Shown piece by piece: positions 8,419 through 17,944 of a stretch of DNA of 64,000 nucleotides (within the stretch, counting starts at the first letter, position 1; each line of letters starts with the position of its first letter). Position numbers and translations under genes: made by a program. The DNA is from JANSWY01 sp965228955 (GTDB lineage: Bacteria; Bacteroidota; Bacteroidia; Cytophagales; Cyclobacteriaceae). Location of the stretch: the NCBI GenBank assembly GCA_965228955.1, contig OZ245848.1, forward strand, positions 62,001 to 126,000. The letters run 5' to 3'. The notes beneath the pieces are model-generated. The model did not search any database and was not told where the DNA came from. It saw only the letters and a list, made by a program, of their open reading frames with translations.

Positions 8419-9318
8419 ATGTTGTTTGAAAGCTTTAAGGAGTGGAAAGACTACTGTTCAGCTAAAAATATGCCCCTATGGGAGCCTGTGCTGAACTATG
8501 AGATAAAACAAAAAGGTGCAACAGAAGAGGATATCTGGTCCGGATTAGGAATAGCATGGGATGTGATGAAGGATGCTGTTCAGACTGGATTGGAGGAAGA
8601 TATGAAATCTGTCTCCGGTATGATTGATAATGGTGCTAAGAAAGTTTATCGCAACCCAATCACTGTTCTGTCTCCAGAATTCCAAAAACTTGTTTCCAGA
8701 GCTCTTGCTGCAAAAGAAGTTAATTCCTGCATGGGTCGGGTTGTTGCAGCTCCTACTGCTGGAGCATCGGGTATTCTACCGGGTGTGTTAGTTACTTTGC
8801 AGGAAATCCATCAAACAGAAAAAGATACAATTCTAAAAGGGCTCTTAATTGGCGCTGGTGTAGCATTGATTTTGGAAAAACGTGCTTCAATTGCCGGAGC
8901 TGTTGGTGGTTGTCAGGCTGAGACTGGTGCTGCTGCTGCTATGGCCTCTGCTGCAATTGTGTTTTCGCTGGGAGGAGATATTGATCAGACTTTTAATGCT
9001 GTTGCTATTACTATCCAATGTATGTTAGGGCTTGTTTGTGATCCTGTGGCAGGATTAGTAGAAGTTCCTTGCGTGGTTAGAAATGCGAGTGCTGCTGCAA
9101 TAGCAAATTCTTCTGCACAAATTGCCTTGTCTAATGTAAGTGCTGTCATCCCAGTTGATGAATGTGTTGAAGCAATGGGTGAAATCGGCCAGAGTATGGA
9201 TACCAAGTATAAGGAAACTGCTCTTGGAGGTTTGGCTGCAACCAAAACGGGTCAGGCAATTTCAAATAGGGTATTGATTCAGGACATTGAAATTCTAGAT
9301 GACGAAGATGTTGTTTAG
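8419..9318 (+). CDS. sdaAA: L-serine dehydratase, iron-sulfur-dependent, alpha-subunit type
   Basis: The enzyme deaminates L-serine to pyruvate and ammonia using an oxygen-sensitive iron-sulfur cluster. The 299-residue protein matches the alpha (catalytic) subunit: SCMGRVVAAPTAGASGILPG near 100-119, GGCQAETGAAAAM and GLVCDPVAGLVEVPC, which supply the conserved cysteines. The beta-subunit domain, often fused or adjacent in other bacteria, is not encoded in this window, so it may lie elsewhere. The 3' end overlaps the convergent membrane-protein gene by 24 bp. Confidence 0.93.
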   Translation: MLFESFKEWKDYCSAKNMPLWEPVLNYEIKQKGATEEDIWSGLGIAWDVMKDAVQTGLEEDMKSVSGMIDNGAKKVYRNPITVLSPEFQKLVSRALAAKEVNSCMGRVVAAPTAGASGILPGVLVTLQEIHQTEKDTILKGLLIGAGVALILEKRASIAGAVGGCQAETGAAAAMASAAIVFSLGGDIDQTFNAVAITIQCMLGLVCDPVAGLVEVPCVVRNASAAAIANSSAQIALSNVSAVIPVDECVEAMGEIGQSMDTKYKETALGGLAATKTGQAISNRVLIQDIEILDDEDVV

Positions 9319-9774
9319 AAAAGGTAGATAGTCTTTCAGGATATCACCAAAGTACTTCAATGCGTAAGTCAAAGTAACTGACCAAAACGCAGACCACAGT
9401 AGCATGTACTTGATGATTTCTGATTTCTTACCACCAAAAGCATTCGCGAGAATCGTCCCACCAATAGGAGTAAGTAAGATAGGAGTGAAAAATGCAATTC
9501 CAGCAACACCGTATTTATTCCAGATTTTCACAAACCTGCGATTCTTTTTTGTGAATACTTTTTTCTGTTTTTTCTTTTTAAAGAATAGAGAAAAAAATGC
9601 TCTTATTTGAGGGCCAAAAAAGCTAAAGACTATGGCAGCTGTTAGCGTGCCAAGTGTTGTAAGCGCAGCAGTCCAGATTACCCCAAATCCATAGGATAAG
9701 CCCAAAACAGGTCCAAATATAAATTTGAAGATGCTTAAAAAATACACATAAGCGGCCTCATCTATCATGTCCAT
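9295..9774 (-). CDS. Small integral membrane protein, DedA/small multidrug exporter-like
   Basis: The 159-residue protein has about four hydrophobic helices separated by a very basic loop (KKKKQKKVFTKKNRR, about residues 66-80). The segment GIAFFTPILLTPIGGTILANAFG, with helix-breaking prolines and glycines, recalls the re-entrant region of DedA/VTT or the small multidrug export family, but the match is by eye and weak. The 3' end overlaps the serine dehydratase gene. It lies 14 bp downstream of upp on the same strand and may be co-transcribed with it. Function unknown. Confidence 0.65.
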   Translation of the reverse strand: MDMIDEAAYVYFLSIFKFIFGPVLGLSYGFGVIWTAALTTLGTLTAAIVFSFFGPQIRAFFSLFFKKKKQKKVFTKKNRRFVKIWNKYGVAGIAFFTPILLTPIGGTILANAFGGKKSEIIKYMLLWSAFWSVTLTYALKYFGDILKDYLPFLNNIFVI

Positions 9775-9788
9775 TGATCGTACTAAAG

Positions 9789-10442
9789 CTAGATTTTCTC
9801 ACCAAAACATAAGTCCCCGGCATCACCCAAACCCGGTACAATGTAAGCCTTTTGATTAAGCTTTTCATCCATACTTGCGGTCCAGATATCTATGGGAACG
9901 TTAACTACTCCTTTTAAGTTCTCTATTCCTTCAGGTGCTGCTATTACAGAGAAAATATGAATCTTTCTTGGGAGTCCATTTTTCTCCATGGCAGTAATGG
10001 CTTCAATTAGCGATTTCCCTGTTGCTAACATTGGATCTATCAACATAATCTCCTTATCAGAAAGATCCTGAGTAGCGATATAACTGAGATCAACCGCAAT
10101 ATCCGACATCTCTCCTTCTGAAGATCTGAATGCCCCAATAAACCCACTATCAACCCTGTCAAAGAATTCCAGAAAACCATTGTAAAACGGCAACCCAGCT
10201 CTCAGGACAGTCACCATGATCAAATTATTTTGAATGAAAGGAATATTAGCCACTCCTAGAGGAGTCTTTACTTCCTCAGATACGTAATCAAGTGTTTTTG
10301 AGAACTCATAGGCCATGATGGAACCCAACCTCTCCAGGTTCTTTCTAAACCTCAATCTGTCTATTTGAGTGCTGGGATCTCTAAGTTCTGCAAGAAAGTG
10401 GTTGGCAAGACTATCACTCTTGTCAATAACATGTATTTCCAT
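9789..10442 (-). CDS. upp: Uracil phosphoribosyltransferase
   Basis: Upp salvages uracil with PRPP to form UMP. I place the start at the ATG read from 10442 (MEIHVIDKSD), which is the usual N-terminus in Bacteroidota; the frame is open up to 10490, but those 16 residues look like leader sequence. This gives 217 residues. Visible features are RFRKNLERLGSIMAYE, the TVLRAGLPFYNG segment and the PRPP loop IMLIDPMLATGKSL. A small membrane-protein gene follows in the same direction. Confidence 0.94.
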   Translation of the reverse strand: MEIHVIDKSDSLANHFLAELRDPSTQIDRLRFRKNLERLGSIMAYEFSKTLDYVSEEVKTPLGVANIPFIQNNLIMVTVLRAGLPFYNGFLEFFDRVDSGFIGAFRSSEGEMSDIAVDLSYIATQDLSDKEIMLIDPMLATGKSLIEAITAMEKNGLPRKIHIFSVIAAPEGIENLKGVVNVPIDIWTASMDEKLNQKAYIVPGLGDAGDLCFGEKI

Positions 10443-10576
10443 GGTTTCTATTGCTATATTTGCGCCTCCAATCGGATTGAAAACAATCAATCTAAGAGTT
10501 GGAAAATTTTCGATTGCATAGTTAAAAGAATATAGTCAAAATAGTCCAGAAATCTGACTGAAATTCGGTTTTCGAA

Positions 10577-11494
10577 ATGAATATAGATTTATTAAAAGCA
10601 CTTTGTTCAATTCATGCTCCCTCGGGAGAAGAAAGACCTCTAAGAGATTTTCTTATCAGGTATTTTGAATCCAATGAAAAGAAATTCCAAACCAAGCCAG
10701 AGCTAATTTACGGTGATGACTTTCAAGATTGCCTGATGGTCAAATTTGGAGAGCCAAGGACAGCCGTTTTTGCTCATATGGATAGTATTGGATTCACTAC
10801 AAGATATGATAATCAGCTCGTTCCAATCGGAGGTCCTGAAGTGAAGACAGGTTATGATTTAGTAGGAGAGGATTCTTTAGGTCCAATACAATGTAAGCTC
10901 AAAGTGGACGATGATCATAATATCTTTTATGATTTTGGAAGAGGAATTGACAGAGGTACATCCCTGACTTTTCAATGTGATTTTCGTGAAACGGAAGATT
11001 ACGTTCAAAGCTGCTACATGGACAACAGGCTTGGGGTTTTTGCTGCACTGAAAATGGCAGAGAAGGTTGAAGATGGGCTTTTGGTGTTTAGTTGTTGGGA
11101 AGAACACGGGGGAGGGACTGTTCCTTTTCTAATCAAGTATGCATATGAAACTTTCAAAATTAAGAATGCACTCATTTCTGATATTACGTGGGTTACTGAG
11201 GGAGTTCATCATGGAAAGGGTGTAGCAATTTCAATGAGAGATCGTAATATTCCGAGACAGTCTTTTGTAAGAAAGATTATTGAAATCGCGGAAAATAATA
11301 AAATCAAGTATCAGCTGGAGGTAGAGGGTGCCGGGTCATCTGATGGAAGAGAGATTCAAACCTCTCCATATCCAATTGATTGGTGTTTTATAGGTGCTCC
11401 TGAAGATAATGTTCATTCTCCTGATGAGAAAGTGCATAAGGATGATATACAATCAATGATAGAACTATACAGAGTCTTATTAAAAGAACTATGA
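10577..11494 (+). CDS. M42/M20-type metallo-aminopeptidase
   Basis: A cytoplasmic di-metal peptidase of 305 residues. The expected ligand set of M42-type aminopeptidases is present: H67 in AHMDSIG, D149 in YMDNRLG, E176 with catalytic E175 in CWEEHGGG, D202 in SDITW and H280 in NVHSPDE. Length and motif order fit, but sequence around the motifs is divergent from the TET/glutamyl aminopeptidases, so substrate preference is open. The stop overlaps the start of hpt by 4 bp, so the two genes are translationally coupled. Confidence 0.8.
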   Translation: MNIDLLKALCSIHAPSGEERPLRDFLIRYFESNEKKFQTKPELIYGDDFQDCLMVKFGEPRTAVFAHMDSIGFTTRYDNQLVPIGGPEVKTGYDLVGEDSLGPIQCKLKVDDDHNIFYDFGRGIDRGTSLTFQCDFRETEDYVQSCYMDNRLGVFAALKMAEKVEDGLLVFSCWEEHGGGTVPFLIKYAYETFKIKNALISDITWVTEGVHHGKGVAISMRDRNIPRQSFVRKIIEIAENNKIKYQLEVEGAGSSDGREIQTSPYPIDWCFIGAPEDNVHSPDEKVHKDDIQSMIELYRVLLKEL

Positions 11495-12021
11495 TGGAAG
11501 TCAATGGCAAGCAGTTTAAGGAGTTAATTCCTGGTGACGAAGTACTGGAAAAAATTAACTTTTTAGCAAAGAGCATTTCTGAAGAGTACAAAGGTTTGGA
11601 CCCTTTGATATTGGGTGTTCTAAATGGATCTTATTTGTTTTTTGCAGAATTGACTAAAGCCCTTGATTTTGAAGCTCAAATTGGGTTTATCAGATACCAG
11701 TCGTATGCTGGAACTTCCAGTACAGGAGAATTTAAAATTACATTGCCACTTCCTGAAGAAATTAGAGGGCGCCATGTTATAATTGTGGAAGACATAATTG
11801 ATACTGGTGCTACGCTAAAAAAGATTATGGAGGACGCTGCTTCGTTGGAACCAGCTAGCGTTGAGATAGCCACCATGTTAATTAAACCAAAAGTATTCAG
11901 AAACAAATATCCGGTAAAGTACATAGGGTTCGAAATACCTGATAAATTTGTAATAGGTTATGGCCTGGATTATGATGGCAGAGGAAGAAATTTAGGAGAC
12001 ATCTTGGTTTTGGCTGATTAG
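11491..12021 (+). CDS. hpt: Hypoxanthine phosphoribosyltransferase
   Basis: Hpt salvages hypoxanthine and guanine to IMP and GMP. The 176-residue protein carries the PRPP-binding signature VIIVEDIIDTGATL (about 94-107), GVLNGSYLFFAEL near 42-54 and the C-terminal FVIGYGLDYDGRGRNL motif. Two adjacent ATGs (11491 and 11494) could serve as start; the first overlaps the upstream peptidase stop. adk follows 52 bp downstream behind its own -7-like motif, giving a purine salvage and nucleotide cluster. Confidence 0.95.
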   Translation: MMEVNGKQFKELIPGDEVLEKINFLAKSISEEYKGLDPLILGVLNGSYLFFAELTKALDFEAQIGFIRYQSYAGTSSTGEFKITLPLPEEIRGRHVIIVEDIIDTGATLKKIMEDAASLEPASVEIATMLIKPKVFRNKYPVKYIGFEIPDKFVIGYGLDYDGRGRNLGDILVLAD

Positions 12022-12036
12022 AAAACCTTTTTAATA

Positions 12037-12044
12037 TATATTTG
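12037..12044 (+). promoter_or_regulatory. Candidate -7 element for adk-obgE
   Basis: TATATTTG is an exact TAnnTTTG, 29 bp before the adk ATG. The best TTG (12010-12012) lies 24 bp upstream, slightly long. Confidence 0.4.
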
Positions 12045-12073
12045 AGCCTTCAATTTTTGAAAACAGATAAACA

Positions 12074-12649
12074 ATGCTAAATATCGTCATATTCGGCCCT
12101 CCGGGAGCAGGGAAAGGTACACAGAGTGAGAAAATGATCGAGAAATACAATCTTTGTCATATTTCTACAGGGGATTTATTCAGATGGCACACCAAAAATG
12201 ACACAGAACTTGGTAAAAGGGTGAAGGAAATCATGGACAATGGTGAGTTGGTATCTGACGATATTACAATCGCTATGTTGAGAGAGGAAGTTGAAAAAAA
12301 CCCTCAAGCAAGTGGTTTCTTATTTGACGGTTTTCCTAGAACCGTAGCTCAAGCAGAAGCATTGGACGCTTTAATGAAATCTTTGGACACAGAAATTCAT
12401 TCAGTTATTGAGTTGAAAGTGACCGAAGAGGAAGTGAGAAAAAGAATTGCAAAGAGAAAAGAACTTGAAGGTCGTGCTGATGATGCAGACGACAAGCTAG
12501 ATCGAAGAATCAAAGAATACTTTGATAAAACAGTTCATGTACTACCATTCTACGATGGTCAGGGAAGATTAAGCACAGTAAACGGATTAGGAGAAATTCA
12601 CGCAATTTTTGCTTCCATTGAAAGCTTGCTTGATGAACATGTAGCATAA
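12074..12649 (+). CDS. adk: Adenylate kinase (short-LID type)
   Basis: Adk interconverts AMP plus ATP with two ADP. The P-loop GPPGAGKGTQ is at residues 8-17, followed by HISTGDLFRW and the DGFPRTVAQAEAL motif. At 191 residues it has a short LID (around RKELEGRADDADDKLDRR) without the four-cysteine zinc site. Its last base overlaps the ATG of obgE, so the two genes are a coupled pair. Confidence 0.96.
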   Translation: MLNIVIFGPPGAGKGTQSEKMIEKYNLCHISTGDLFRWHTKNDTELGKRVKEIMDNGELVSDDITIAMLREEVEKNPQASGFLFDGFPRTVAQAEALDALMKSLDTEIHSVIELKVTEEEVRKRIAKRKELEGRADDADDKLDRRIKEYFDKTVHVLPFYDGQGRLSTVNGLGEIHAIFASIESLLDEHVA

Positions 12650-13641
12650 TGTCATCTCCAAACTTTATTGATTACGTAAAATTCTGTTCCAGATCCGGAG
12701 CAGGCGGAGCGGGCTCTGTCCATTTCCGAAGGGAAAAGTTTGTTCCTAAAGGAGGTCCTGATGGTGGTGACGGTGGCCGTGGCGGTCATGTTATTCTTAG
12801 AGGCAATAAGCAACTATGGACGCTTCTTCACCTAAAATACAAGAAGCACGTCATTGCGGATAATGGAAAACCTGGAGAGGGGGGGAAGAGATTTGGCGCA
12901 GATGGAAAGGATGTAATCCTGGAAGTTCCTCTGGGTACTGTGGCAAAAGACGCTGAAACTGGAGAGAAGAAACTTGAAATCCTTGAAGATGGCCAAGAGG
13001 TAATTCTTACGTCTGGCGGAAGAGGAGGTCTGGGAAATGATCACTTTAAAACATCTACCAATCAAGCTCCACATCATGCTCAACCTGGAGAGCCTGGAAT
13101 TGAGGAATGGATTATCCTTGAGTTGAAAGTTCTTGCTGATGTAGGCCTTGTTGGATTTCCGAATGCGGGAAAATCCACATTATTAGCTTCTGTATCAGCA
13201 GCAAAACCAGAAATAGCAGATTATCCTTTTACAACGATTGTTCCTAACCTTGGTGTAATCCAATACAGGGATTTTAAGTCGTTTGTAATGGCAGATATTC
13301 CTGGAATAATAGAAGGCGCTTCAGAAGGGAAAGGTCTGGGGACTAGATTTCTAAGACACATAGAGCGAAATGCGATTCTACTGTTTTTGATTCCTGCAGA
13401 TACCAACGATATAAAGCATGACTACAATGTTTTGCTCAATGAACTGAAACAACACAATCCAGAGCTGTTGGATAAAAAGCGAATTCTGGCAGTTTCCAAA
13501 TCAGATCTTCTTGACGAAGAGTTGATGGCAGAAATGAAAGAAGAGGTTCCTGAAGAAATTAGCGTCCATTTTATTTCCAGTATCACAGGGTTTGGTATTA
13601 CCGAACTGAAGGATGACATCTGGAAAGCAATCAATACATAA
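12649..13641 (+). CDS. obgE: Obg family GTPase
   Basis: Obg is a ribosome-associated GTPase needed for large-subunit assembly and growth control. The 330 residues comprise the glycine-rich Obg fold (1-158, for example KGGPDGGDGGRGGHV) and a G domain with G1 GFPNAGKST, switch region DYPFTTIVPNLG, G3 DIPGIIEGASEGKGLG and G4 SKSD. The variable C-terminal Obg extension of some species is absent. It overlaps adk by one base. No clear terminator follows. Confidence 0.97.
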   Translation: MSSPNFIDYVKFCSRSGAGGAGSVHFRREKFVPKGGPDGGDGGRGGHVILRGNKQLWTLLHLKYKKHVIADNGKPGEGGKRFGADGKDVILEVPLGTVAKDAETGEKKLEILEDGQEVILTSGGRGGLGNDHFKTSTNQAPHHAQPGEPGIEEWIILELKVLADVGLVGFPNAGKSTLLASVSAAKPEIADYPFTTIVPNLGVIQYRDFKSFVMADIPGIIEGASEGKGLGTRFLRHIERNAILLFLIPADTNDIKHDYNVLLNELKQHNPELLDKKRILAVSKSDLLDEELMAEMKEEVPEEISVHFISSITGFGITELKDDIWKAINT

Positions 13642-13721
13642 TTTCACAAAAGACAAGAAATAACCACTCCCATGACTTACCTTTAAGGTTGGATCATATT
13701 TTTTAAGTGGTATTTTTTGAA

Positions 13722-16616
13722 ATGAAGAAGGTTTTACTGGCACTTTTAACAGTGGCAACATCATTGGTGTATGCTCAGGAGGATATTTACCTTTTTCATA
13801 TACTCGATGATAATCTCGTAGGGGGAATCAACAAACAAGTATACTCTACCTCAGAAGGTTTTATTTGGATTGCTTGTGACGATGGATTGATCCGATACGA
13901 CGGAAAAACTACAAAACGTGTCCCTCTAAAATATTGCAAATCATTCTTTCAGGATTCCGAGAATCAATCATATGTTATTCATGATGGCGGAATAGATAAA
14001 TTGGTTTCTACCCACCAACCATTGGAAGTTGAGAGATGGATGGAGGCTAAAAATATAAAGACTGATAGCACACTATTTCTGCCAAAACTGGTCTTTGAAG
14101 ACTCAAAACATAATTTCTGGATAGTTGAAGGGTCCTCTATAGTAAGAAGGACAAGCACCGATTTTACAAGATATGAGTTTGTAAACAGAAGGCAATCACC
14201 AGGGTTTGTGAAGTCGCTTTCCATGATTGAAGATGCTTTTGGGGTTATTTGGACCATCACTTATGACGGTAATCTTCATTATTTTGACGGAACAGAGTTT
14301 CAGCCCTACAATCAGATAAACTTTCCGCATGCATCTTTCATTATTCACTTTGGAAAGAACCGTTACTGGATTGGCCATAAAAAGGGTGTAACGGAAGTAG
14401 AAATTACAGAAGATAAAAAGGTCATAGTTACAAGGGAGATTTCAAGACTAAATGAAGTTTCTTCAATTGCTATTCAGGATGGTCAGGACATTGTGGTAGG
14501 AACCTGGAATAATGGTCTGTATAAATTGTCTAGCCCTTCACATAAACCCTCCACCGAACTAATTGAAATTGTAGACTTTAAAGAAATAATTAGTCTGTAT
14601 TTTGACGAAAATGGTGATTTATGGATCAACAGTAATGAAACAGTTGGTGTTTTGCAGAGATCTGTTTTTAAAAGTTTTCCTATCAAGGGTGAAATGAATT
14701 TGGTGGAGTCAATTGATTCCAGAGACGGCAATAAAATGGTGGTGAGTGAAGGAATGAATGTTTATGAGATGCTTCTCGACGGTGATGATTGGAGCATTAC
14801 AAATCACCTGACACCTGAAAGGTATGTGTTCAATGCAATAACCACTAATGCAGGATTAATTGCACTCGATTATGAAGGCCAAATTCAAATTTATAATGGA
14901 TCAAACAAGCAGTCAATCAATGGAATGGCTAAAGTAATTTTAAACACAAAGAGTGAGATGCAGTATGATCGTTCTGGGAACATATGGGTATCTGGAAACT
15001 CTGCGGGATTATACAAGGTTACTCCAGAAGGCACCTCAATTCTTTATGATAGTAAACCACTACAAACTGCGAATTCAATTGAGTTAGATCTCAATGGAAC
15101 GGTTTACGCTTCCTCTAATGATACTTTGAGTTATTTCCTTCGATATGATTTCACCAAAGATCAATTTGAGTCAATTGCTCCGGCTTTACCATTTCATGTT
15201 GGGAGTGGATTTGCTGTTGAAGATATGGCTTTCTCCTATTATTATGTTTGGTTAGCCACTTCTCATGGTCTAATTAGAATCAGTAATAAGCCTGGTCAGG
15301 AAGGTGAAATAGAAAGAGTCGATTTAGGGATAATTCCAGTGGATGAAGCGCTTAAATCGGTAGCTGTTTCTTTGGATGGAAGTGTTTGGATTGCCGGGAC
15401 CTTCGGACTTATCAGATACATTGATGGCAAGACACAACTTTACGATCGCACTACTGGTCTAATTTCCAAGGTAATCAAAAACAGAGGTTTGAGCTTTGAC
15501 GCAAAGAATAATTTATGGATTGCTACTGAAAGTGGTGTAACAGTAATTCCACAAAATGCCAGAATCCAGCAAATAACCAGAACGCCAATTATCAAAGATG
15601 TTTTTGTGAATGGTCAGAGATCTGAAATGGTTGCTGAAATGAAAATTCCTAATGGTGCAGGTGTCGAGTTTCAATTTAGTTCATTGGAATACCCATCTAA
15701 TCAGGTGAGTTATCAAACCAGAATCCTTGAGAATAATTCCAATTGGTCCGCAATTTCAAAAAGAGATATTGTGTCAATGCTAAACAGTTCTCCGGGTACT
15801 TACACTTTTCAGGTAAGAGCGCAAAAGAAAGGAGCCGCATGGAGTGAACCAGCATCATATGAATTTACGATTCTAAGAGCATGGTATCAAAAACCGCTTA
15901 CTTACATTATTGGAGCAGTTGCGCTGTTCCTTTTGTCCATATTATCAACTAGCTGGTATACTCGCACTCTTAAGAATAGAAATAGAGGCCTGGAACTTCA
16001 GGTTTTAGAAAGGACTAAAGAAATCAGATCCCAAAAAGATGAGTTAGAACTTCAAAGGGATAAAGTATCAGAACAATTGGAACTGCTTCAGGAAAAAAAT
16101 GCTCAGCTGCAAGAAACTAAGGATGCTCTTGTAGAAGCAAATAGCAAATTCATACTACTTAAAGAGACAAAGCTCAAAACTGAAATTGAAAGTAAGAATA
16201 AGCAGCTAACCACACACACCTTACACATCATCCAAAAGAACGAAGCACTGAAGAATGTGTCAGATGCAATCCATGCGATGATCCCAAAAGCAGATGACAA
16301 AAACGCACAAGAATTTAAGCGTCTTCAAAGGATCATTGATGAGAGCTATATGCAGGATAAAGACTGGGATGATTTCAAGCTGTTCTTTGAAGAAATCTAC
16401 ACAGGATTCAATGCCAAATTAACTATCAATTATCCAGAGTTGACCAGTCACGATTTGAAACTATGTGCTCTAATTCGTCTGAACCTTTCAATCAATGAAT
16501 GTGCAACCATCCTTGGCATCTCTCCAGACAGTGTAAAGACCTCCAAATTTCGCTTAAGAAAGAAACTAAACCTGACTTCTCAGAAGGGATTGGTAGATTT
16601 TCTAATGTCCGTTTGA
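13722..16616 (+). CDS. SusR-like transmembrane transcription regulator (propeller, Y_Y_Y, TM, coiled coil, HTH)
   Basis: This is probably the maltodextrin-responsive activator of the following sus genes. I start it at the ATG at 13722 because this gives a clean signal peptide (MKKVLLALLTVATSLVYAQ); the open frame extends five codons upstream to a GTG. The 964-residue protein has two-component-regulator-type propeller blades (repeats like GFIWIACDDGLIRYDG, NLWIATESGVTVI) over about residues 25-615, a Y_Y_Y domain (about 635-715), one membrane helix (about 727-747), a coiled coil (about 755-850) and a LuxR-like HTH (LSINECATILGISPDSVKTSKFRLRKKL). There is no histidine kinase. The same layout is known for Bacteroides SusR; the inducer here is inferred from context. 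Confidence 0.85.
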   Translation: MKKVLLALLTVATSLVYAQEDIYLFHILDDNLVGGINKQVYSTSEGFIWIACDDGLIRYDGKTTKRVPLKYCKSFFQDSENQSYVIHDGGIDKLVSTHQPLEVERWMEAKNIKTDSTLFLPKLVFEDSKHNFWIVEGSSIVRRTSTDFTRYEFVNRRQSPGFVKSLSMIEDAFGVIWTITYDGNLHYFDGTEFQPYNQINFPHASFIIHFGKNRYWIGHKKGVTEVEITEDKKVIVTREISRLNEVSSIAIQDGQDIVVGTWNNGLYKLSSPSHKPSTELIEIVDFKEIISLYFDENGDLWINSNETVGVLQRSVFKSFPIKGEMNLVESIDSRDGNKMVVSEGMNVYEMLLDGDDWSITNHLTPERYVFNAITTNAGLIALDYEGQIQIYNGSNKQSINGMAKVILNTKSEMQYDRSGNIWVSGNSAGLYKVTPEGTSILYDSKPLQTANSIELDLNGTVYASSNDTLSYFLRYDFTKDQFESIAPALPFHVGSGFAVEDMAFSYYYVWLATSHGLIRISNKPGQEGEIERVDLGIIPVDEALKSVAVSLDGSVWIAGTFGLIRYIDGKTQLYDRTTGLISKVIKNRGLSFDAKNNLWIATESGVTVIPQNARIQQITRTPIIKDVFVNGQRSEMVAEMKIPNGAGVEFQFSSLEYPSNQVSYQTRILENNSNWSAISKRDIVSMLNSSPGTYTFQVRAQKKGAAWSEPASYEFTILRAWYQKPLTYIIGAVALFLLSILSTSWYTRTLKNRNRGLELQVLERTKEIRSQKDELELQRDKVSEQLELLQEKNAQLQETKDALVEANSKFILLKETKLKTEIESKNKQLTTHTLHIIQKNEALKNVSDAIHAMIPKADDKNAQEFKRLQRIIDESYMQDKDWDDFKLFFEEIYTGFNAKLTINYPELTSHDLKLCALIRLNLSINECATILGISPDSVKTSKFRLRKKLNLTSQKGLVDFLMSV

Positions 16617-16624
16617 TCACTATT

Positions 16625-16641
16625 TTGACTTTTTTTGTCAA
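16625..16641. repeat. Short inverted repeat between the regulator and the sus genes
   Basis: TTGAC-T7-GTCAA forms a perfect 5-bp inverted repeat directly after the SusR-like gene, with GTTAAC close by. It could be an operator or a weak hairpin. No TAnnTTTG promoter is evident in the 287-bp gap to 16904. Confidence 0.3.
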
Positions 16642-16903
16642 CTGTTTGTTAACTAACGGTATTCCTGTTTATTGTCGTTTAAAACGTTTTCATTGACTTT
16701 TTCATTAATAGATGTTACTGGTTGAACCACTCAGATTGTTAACTTATTGTATGCACCACTTCCTAGGTTTATAGCCTGCCGATTACAAAATTGTCTGTGG
16801 AATTTATAGTGAGAGCAGACACTTCGCATTTCATTCGATCGCTAATTTTTTGCCTTACCGATTGATTCCAAAATGAAGATTTTTTGTAACCAATAAATGC
16901 TAA

Positions 16904-17911
16904 ATGATGATCAAATTTTACAGCTTACACAAGCTTAAAATGTGTCTCTGGCTGTTGGTGGGAATGACAACTATTTTTCTCGCCTGTGAGTCGGATGACA
17001 TTACGGACTCCATTGCTAATAATGTGGAGCCCGAGCTGGCAATTGAAGTTGCCGATACCGTAAATGCCGATGCTGGTTTTATTATAACCATTGCAGCAGC
17101 AGATGTAACTCCTGGATTAGGAGCATTAAACATCGACATTATAGACTCTACCAATGCTATTGTAATCAATTCAAGTGATCAACTTTTTACTACTGTGGAC
17201 ACTGTGGAATTTGCTATTGATTCAATTGCTCCTGGTAATTACACTCTGAATGTTTCTGTATTTGATACTGAAGGTCTGGTAACAACTCTAAGTTCAGAAT
17301 TCATGGCACTAAGCTTTACCACTCCTTCAAACAATTCAGAAATGTATGTGCTGGGTTCAATGAACGGTTGGGGAGGTACAGATTTACAAATGGAACTTGT
17401 GGATGCCTATACCTGGCAGGTTTCAGGAGTGAATATTATCTCTAGCGACGAATTTAAGTTCGCTAACACACCAGACTTCTCCGGAAGTGACTGGGGAGAT
17501 ACAGGTTGTGACGGAGTAGCAGACACTGGGGATAACATTTCTTGTGGCCTTGCAGATGGAGCTTATCAAATCACATTCAACGATCAAACATTGGAGTACT
17601 CTCTAGTTGGACTTACAGCAAATAATACTGAAATGTATATGCCAGGTTCAATGAATGGATGGAGTCAGGCCAATGCGGTAATGTCCTTAGTTGGTCCAAA
17701 TCTATGGCAAATAGAAGATGTGGTCTTTACAGCTGGAGATGAATTCAAATTCGCCAACACGGCAGATTGGTCTGGAGATGACTGGAGTGATAGTGATTGC
17801 GATGGGGTCGTAGAAGTATCGTCTGGAGGAGGACCTAATACAATTTGTGGTTTCGAAGGAACCTTTACAGTGACATTCAACGATGCTACCCTCGAGTACA
17901 CAGTTGAATAA
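16904..17911 (+). CDS. SusE/SusF-like outer-membrane starch-binding lipoprotein
   Basis: The 335-residue lipoprotein has a lipobox ending at C28 (TIFLACES). An N-terminal Ig-like segment (about 36-138) is followed by two tandem homologous domains, residues 146-235 and 243-335. Both begin with MxxxGSMNGW and end with FNDxTLEY, and share a DEFKFANTxDxSGxDW segment and a conserved Cys-Asp-Gly-Val. This layout matches the glycan-binding repeats of SusE and SusF. It precedes susC here, whereas SusE/F usually follow SusD. Several start codons are possible (16904, 16907, 16940); all keep the lipobox. Confidence 0.83.
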   Translation: MMIKFYSLHKLKMCLWLLVGMTTIFLACESDDITDSIANNVEPELAIEVADTVNADAGFIITIAAADVTPGLGALNIDIIDSTNAIVINSSDQLFTTVDTVEFAIDSIAPGNYTLNVSVFDTEGLVTTLSSEFMALSFTTPSNNSEMYVLGSMNGWGGTDLQMELVDAYTWQVSGVNIISSDEFKFANTPDFSGSDWGDTGCDGVADTGDNISCGLADGAYQITFNDQTLEYSLVGLTANNTEMYMPGSMNGWSQANAVMSLVGPNLWQIEDVVFTAGDEFKFANTADWSGDDWSDSDCDGVVEVSSGGGPNTICGFEGTFTVTFNDATLEYTVE

Positions 17912-17944
17912 CGATCGATTTAGCAAAAAGAAATTTTAGATAAA

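Noticed and set aside
10455..10462. TATATTTG as promoter for the M42-type peptidase gene
   Set aside because: It lies inside the 5' region of the divergent upp gene, 115 bp from the ATG, and has no TTG at the right distance.
13679..13689. Small palindrome ACCTTTAAGGT between obgE and the SusR-like gene
   Set aside because: Only 5-bp arms and no T-run; too weak to call a terminator or operator.
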